The notes under the pieces are model-generated. The model saw only the letters and a program-made list of their open reading frames with translations. It had not been told where the DNA came from and made no database searches. This document shows positions 30,871-34,139 of a stretch of 34,139 nucleotides of DNA, piece after piece. Every line of letters begins with the position of its first letter. Within the stretch, counting starts at the first letter, position 1. The translations under genes were made by a program, and so were the position numbers. The stretch comes from Solirubrobacterales bacterium (lineage in GTDB: Bacteria > Actinomycetota > Thermoleophilia > Solirubrobacterales > 70-9): the NCBI GenBank assembly GCA_020438395.1, contig JAGQUR010000002.1, positions 1 to 34,139 on the forward strand, written 5' to 3'.

Positions 30871-31437
30871 ATGACTCCAGCCGAACGAACAATGAGGGCA
30901 GACGCCCGCCGGAACCGGGAAAAGGTGCTGGTCGCCGCCCGCGAACTCTTCGCCCGTGACGGAGAGGGTGTGCAGATCGAGGAGATCGCAAACCACGCCG
31001 GGGTCGGGATCGGGACCGTTTACCGCCACTTCCCCACCAAGGGGGCCCTGCTGACCGAGATGGTCAGGACCCGCTTCCAGCGCTTCACCGAGATCGCGCT
31101 TGCCGCCGAAGAGATCGAAGATCCTTACGAGGCGGTGGCGACGCTGTTCACCGAATCGGCGATCGCGGTCGAGGGTGACGCCGGATTCCAGCTGGCGATG
31201 ATGGGGGTCGAAGACCTCGAATGGGAAGGGATCGAGCAGGAGAAGGCGGCCTTCGCCGCGCCTGCCTCCAGGATCATCGAACGGGCTGTCAAGGCCGGGG
31301 CGGTTCGTCCCGACATGAGCGTGGATGACATCCCGATGCTGATGTGCGGGATCACCTCGACCATGTACTTCGGCCCGGGCGGAGGCGAGTGGCGGCGCCA
31401 CCTGGACCTGATCCTCAGCGGGCTCCGCCCGAACTGA
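30871..31437 (+). CDS. TetR-family repressor
   Basis: A 188-residue regulator. The N-terminal helix-turn-helix is RRNREKVLVAARELFARDGEGVQIEEIANHAGVGIGTVYRHFPTKGALLTEM (about residues 13-64); the rest is a helical ligand-binding domain of the type found next to exporters. It is divergent from the DHA2 exporter with a 44-bp gap from the open frame that contains an operator-like palindrome. It most likely represses the exporter and itself until a drug-like ligand binds. ATG 30871 is used; ATG 30892 is possible. Confidence 0.92.
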   Translation: MTPAERTMRADARRNREKVLVAARELFARDGEGVQIEEIANHAGVGIGTVYRHFPTKGALLTEMVRTRFQRFTEIALAAEEIEDPYEAVATLFTESAIAVEGDAGFQLAMMGVEDLEWEGIEQEKAAFAAPASRIIERAVKAGAVRPDMSVDDIPMLMCGITSTMYFGPGGGEWRRHLDLILSGLRPN

Positions 31438-31440
31438 TTT

Positions 31441-31481
31441 GGGCTCGCCCTCGTCGAAGCAATCCCCGGGGGGCCGAGCCC
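31441..31481 (+). terminator. Weak hairpin after the TetR gene
   Basis: GGGCTCG and CGAGCCC flank a 27-nt loop that itself contains CCCCGGGG. It lies in the 66-bp gap before the glycosyltransferase. The long loop makes it uncertain. Confidence 0.25.
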
Positions 31482-31491
31482 CGCCTCCGGA

Positions 31492-31497
31492 TAGGCT
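31492..31497 (+). promoter_or_regulatory. -10 element TAGGCT, leaderless layout
   Basis: TAGGCT ends 6 nt before ATG 31504 of the glycosyltransferase gene. No ribosome site or -35 is visible. Confidence 0.4.
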
Positions 31498-31503
31498 GGC
31501 GGA

Positions 31504-32616
31504 ATGAAGATCCTCTACGGGGTGAACGGCGAAGGCATGGGTCACGCGACCCGCTCGGAGCTGGTCATCTCCGATCTGCTCCGGGACCACGAGGTGCGGA
31601 TCGTCGCCTCCGGGGCGGCGTTCCGCTATCTGAGCGGAATCTTCGACGAGGTGAGCGAAGTCTTCGGCCCCTCCTTCGCCATGGACCAGGGCCGGATCCA
31701 GCGCTGGGCCTCGTTCACCGGCACCCTCGCTTCCGCCCGCAGGCAACTGCCCGCCAATGTCAGGGACTGGATCTCGACGATCGACAAGTGGAAGCCCGAC
31801 GTCGCGGTCAGCGACTTCGAACCGCTGACCGGAAACTACGCCCGGCTCTCCGGCACTCCCCTGGTTTGTGTCGACAACATCCACATGATCGACCGCTGCA
31901 AGCACGACCGCGAAATAACCACCGGAGCGATTGACGACGTCCAGCTGGCACGAGCCGTAACCAGGGCGATGGTCCCCCACGCCGGCGATTACGTGATCCC
32001 GACCTTCTTCTATCCCGAACTGGCCAAGGGCAGGACCTCCCTGGTCCCCTCCATCCTCCGCACGGCGATCATCGAAGCCGAGCCGACCCGGGGCGATCAC
32101 CTTGTCGTCTATTCCGGCGGTGGCGACGAGTTGATCGACACCCTCCGGGAGGCCCCGTTGCCGGTCCACCTCTATGGGATGCGGGACGGGGACGAAGTGG
32201 GAACGACCGATGGTGCGATCGAGTACCGGCCCAGATCGGTTGACGGCTTTCTCGAGGACCTGGTCAGCTGCCGCGGCGTGATCACCGGCGGCGGCTTCTC
32301 GCTTCTGTCGGAGGCCGTCTACCTCGGCAAGCCGACCCTTGCGATGCCGCTCGAAGGACAATTCGAACAACTGATGAACGCCCGCTACCTGGAGCGCGAG
32401 GGCTACGGGACCTGCGCCCTCTCGATCGACTCCGACGAGCTCAACCGCTTTCTCGACGGGCTCGATGACTTCCAGGGGAAGCTCGGGAACTACTCGCAGG
32501 ACGGCAACGAGGAGGCACTCAGAGTGATCAGATCGACCGTGGAGGCAGCCGCGGGAAGGACCCGGCGCGACCGGACCAAGGCCAGGCTGCAGGCGAGAAG
32601 GGTGCCCGGGCTATGA
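31504..32616 (+). CDS. Glycosyltransferase, MJ1255/VC2487 family (GT-B)
   Basis: A 370-residue GT-B fold protein. The N-terminus MKILYGVNGEGMGHATRS is the glycine-rich loop typical of the MJ1255/VC2487 family, related to MurG and GT28. The C-terminal domain has VITGGGFSLLSEAVYLGKPTLAMPLEGQFEQLMNA, where the sugar-nucleotide donor would bind. Donor and acceptor are unknown. It overlaps the deacetylase gene by 4 nt (ATGA). The context suggests surface polysaccharide or glycolipid synthesis. Confidence 0.88.
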   Translation: MKILYGVNGEGMGHATRSELVISDLLRDHEVRIVASGAAFRYLSGIFDEVSEVFGPSFAMDQGRIQRWASFTGTLASARRQLPANVRDWISTIDKWKPDVAVSDFEPLTGNYARLSGTPLVCVDNIHMIDRCKHDREITTGAIDDVQLARAVTRAMVPHAGDYVIPTFFYPELAKGRTSLVPSILRTAIIEAEPTRGDHLVVYSGGGDELIDTLREAPLPVHLYGMRDGDEVGTTDGAIEYRPRSVDGFLEDLVSCRGVITGGGFSLLSEAVYLGKPTLAMPLEGQFEQLMNARYLEREGYGTCALSIDSDELNRFLDGLDDFQGKLGNYSQDGNEEALRVIRSTVEAAAGRTRRDRTKARLQARRVPGL

Positions 32617-33371
32617 GCTGCCGCAAGGCGGGGATCGCGATCGGGGCCGGGGTTGCGGCGGCTGCCGGCGTCGCCTTCTACGGGGCCCAGATTCCGACCG
32701 CCCAGATCTACGGCCGGACGGTCTGCCGGGAACCGGGAGCAGGCCGGAAGCTCTGCCTGACCTACGACGACGGCCCCAACCCCGCCTGGACGCCCCGGCT
32801 GCTCGACCTGCTGGACGAGCACGAAGCAAAAGCGACCTTCTTTCTGATCGGCAAGTGGTCCGAAAGAGAGCCTGAACTGATCAGGGAGGTGGTCGCCCGC
32901 GGACATGCGATCGGCAACCACACCTACACCCATCCCACCATGCCGGCGAAGTCCGACGAGCGGATCCGGGAGGAGCTCGACGCCTGCCGCGAGGCGGTCG
33001 AGGCGGCCGGGGTCACCTTCTCCACGGTGGCCGGCCGGATGCTGATGCGCCCCCCCTACGGCCGTCGCCGACCCGGCACCCTGAGAGTCCTGAAGGAGAA
33101 GGGATACCTCGGCATCACCTGGTCGATCACCGGATACGACTGGCAGGAACGTCTCACCGCCGAGAAGATCACCCGCAACTGCCTCAAGGCCGGCGAGGGC
33201 GACATCATCCTGCTCCACGACGGCTTCGACCAGCACCCGGCCTACGACCGCCAGCGCTCGGTCGAAACCACCAGGAACCTGCTCGAGCATTACCGCCCGC
33301 AGGGATACGACTTCGTGACGGTTCCCGATCTCGTCGCCGCGGCGGGAACGGAGTCACGCTACGTCGCCTGA
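32613..33371 (+). CDS. Polysaccharide deacetylase (NodB homology domain)
   Basis: A 252-residue protein with an N-terminal hydrophobic helix (AIGAGVAAAAGVAFYGAQ), so it acts outside or at the membrane. The NodB motifs are complete: LTYDDGP (D for catalysis and metal), HTYTHP (metal histidines), RPPYGRR, and ILLHDG with the catalytic histidine. It would remove N- or O-acetyl groups from a sugar polymer. It is coupled by ATGA to the upstream glycosyltransferase, so its substrate is probably that enzyme's product. Confidence 0.92.
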   Translation: MSCRKAGIAIGAGVAAAAGVAFYGAQIPTAQIYGRTVCREPGAGRKLCLTYDDGPNPAWTPRLLDLLDEHEAKATFFLIGKWSEREPELIREVVARGHAIGNHTYTHPTMPAKSDERIREELDACREAVEAAGVTFSTVAGRMLMRPPYGRRRPGTLRVLKEKGYLGITWSITGYDWQERLTAEKITRNCLKAGEGDIILLHDGFDQHPAYDRQRSVETTRNLLEHYRPQGYDFVTVPDLVAAAGTESRYVA

Positions 33372-33395
33372 AGACCCCTCGCTCTGACCGATTTC

Positions 33396-34124
33396 ATGTT
33401 CGACGACCTCAACATCACCCTCACCGTCCTGCTCTTCCTCTGGTGCTTCGGTCTGGGAGCGATCGAGATCGAGATCGAGGGTGGCTACGGATGGGCCGAG
33501 CGGCTGCCGACCTGGTACCTGAAGCGGGGAAAGACGGGCATGGTTTACGGCTGGTTCATGGGCCATCGCCCGCTGACCGGATACCACGTCTACGCCTTCA
33601 CGATCCCGCTGGTAATCCTCCACCTGCCCTTCGGGATGGGGGTCGACTGGTCACTTCCGGCCGAACTGGCGACGATCGCCAAGTACTTCCTGCTGGCGGT
33701 GATCTGGGACTACTGCTGGTTCGTGCTCAACCCCGCCTACACGGTCAGGCGCTTCAAGCGGGGCAACGTCTGGTGGTTCGAGGTCCCGTGGATCTGGCGT
33801 TTCCCGCTGGACTACTACTTCGGAGTCCTGCTCTCGATCGGGCTGGTCGCGCTGGCCTCCTGGGACGCCGGCTCGGGGGAGATCCTGCGAGAGCATCTCT
33901 GGCTGATCGCCGGGCTGTTTGTGCTGACCGGGCTGACGGTGCTGTTTGCCCCGCTCTACCACCGCTGGTACCGGCACATGCGCCGGGCCGGCGCCGATGA
34001 CCGGGGAATCACCCCCAAGTACGGACCGCCCGCCCCGGATGAGGTCTGGTCCGGTGGTGTCCCGGACCTGCCCCCGCTTGAAGGCGGAGAGTCAGTTGAC
34101 GAGCAGTCCGCCGTCGACCGGTAG
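33396..34124 (+). CDS. Integral membrane protein, unknown function
   Basis: A 242-residue protein with about five hydrophobic helices and many aromatic residues (WDYCWFVLNPAYTVRRFKRGNVWWFEVPWIWRFPLDYYFG). The N-terminal ITLTVLLFLWCFGLGAIEIEIEGG and the charged C-terminal tail are also notable. I do not recognise the family. It is 24 bp after the deacetylase gene and probably in the same operon. Its last 33 nt overlap the 3' end of a convergent dehydrogenase gene. Confidence 0.75.
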   Translation: MFDDLNITLTVLLFLWCFGLGAIEIEIEGGYGWAERLPTWYLKRGKTGMVYGWFMGHRPLTGYHVYAFTIPLVILHLPFGMGVDWSLPAELATIAKYFLLAVIWDYCWFVLNPAYTVRRFKRGNVWWFEVPWIWRFPLDYYFGVLLSIGLVALASWDAGSGEILREHLWLIAGLFVLTGLTVLFAPLYHRWYRHMRRAGADDRGITPKYGPPAPDEVWSGGVPDLPPLEGGESVDEQSAVDR

Positions 34125-34139
34125 CAGGGCGCCGGTCAC
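34092..34139 (-). CDS. C-terminus of a short-chain dehydrogenase (partial)
   Basis: The last 48 bp, read on the minus strand, encode VTGALLPVDGGLLVN and a TGA stop. This is the standard C-terminus of classical SDR enzymes, in which (T)GxxxxVDGG precedes the end. The gene runs off the right edge of the window. Its last codons overlap the convergent membrane-protein gene by 33 nt. Cofactor and substrate cannot be told from this fragment. Confidence 0.75.
   Translation of the reverse strand: MTGALLPVDGGLLVN

Noticed and set aside
29246..30874. A 542-residue plus-strand open frame
   Set aside because: It is antisense to the 14-TM exporter; its Gly/Asp/Arg-rich text has no domain, while the opposite strand has clear MFS motifs.
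1..34139. CRISPR array, insertion sequence, prophage or complete tRNA/rRNA
   Set aside because: No regular spaced repeats, transposase or integrase motif, phage structural gene or full cloverleaf was found when reading both strands.

Overview
The window is high in G+C (about two thirds in lines sampled from 11 kb), densely coded, and reads as a chromosome of an actinobacterium. Several features point to the Solirubrobacterales/Thermoleophilia: secreted proteins with lysine-rich C-terminal tails, many GTG and TTG starts, and a run of apparently leaderless genes whose -10 element sits 6-8 nt before the start codon. The taxon is an inference. I see no rRNA, complete tRNA, insertion sequence, CRISPR array or prophage.

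Left end (1-5 kb). A minus-strand pair encodes a PD-(D/E)XK nuclease-like protein and a MESH1/SpoT-like HD hydrolase, in sequence of visibly lower G+C (about half in lines 1501-1620). A run of small plus-strand genes of unknown function follows, including a tandem paralogous pair, an orphan Phd-type antitoxin and a zinc-ribbon protein. A Nudix hydrolase with an NrtR-like C-terminal domain closes the block.

Middle (5-16.5 kb). A cytosolic VWA-domain protein is coupled to a small unknown gene. Next come a possibly internally deleted actinobacterial hypothetical, a large secreted protein (four PPC-like domains, two InlB-type repeats, polycationic tail), a secreted GH31 glycosidase, an MDR oxidoreductase, a FitAB/VapBC toxin-antitoxin pair, and a three-gene operon with two paralogs carrying a CxCGLYAxH motif.

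Middle right (16.5-27.6 kb). A TetR regulator is divergent from a BBE-type flavin oxidase and a PhlG-like (diacetylphloroglucinol hydrolase family) protein. A perfect 16-bp inverted repeat lies between them, over both putative promoters. Then follow a SAM O-methyltransferase, a second VapBC pair, three secreted proteins of unknown function, a TfoX-N protein, and a sulfatase / DUF1330 / beta-propeller operon preceded by two stacked palindromes.

Right end (27.6-34.1 kb). Two 14-TM DHA2-type MFS exporters are separated by a perfect 13-bp hairpin. A divergent TetR gene has an inverted-repeat operator exactly inside the spacer of a near-consensus promoter for the adjacent pump. A three-gene operon (MJ1255/VC2487-type glycosyltransferase, NodB polysaccharide deacetylase, membrane protein) looks like surface-glycan chemistry. 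The last 48 bp are the C-terminus of a short-chain dehydrogenase on the minus strand.

The best candidates for undescribed biology are the CxCGLYA operon, the TetR/BBE/PhlG module, the nuclease-HD pair, the sulfatase operon, and the shared 13-mer between the VWA and sulfatase promoters. All functional statements come from reading the sequence and from knowledge of the families; no search was run.
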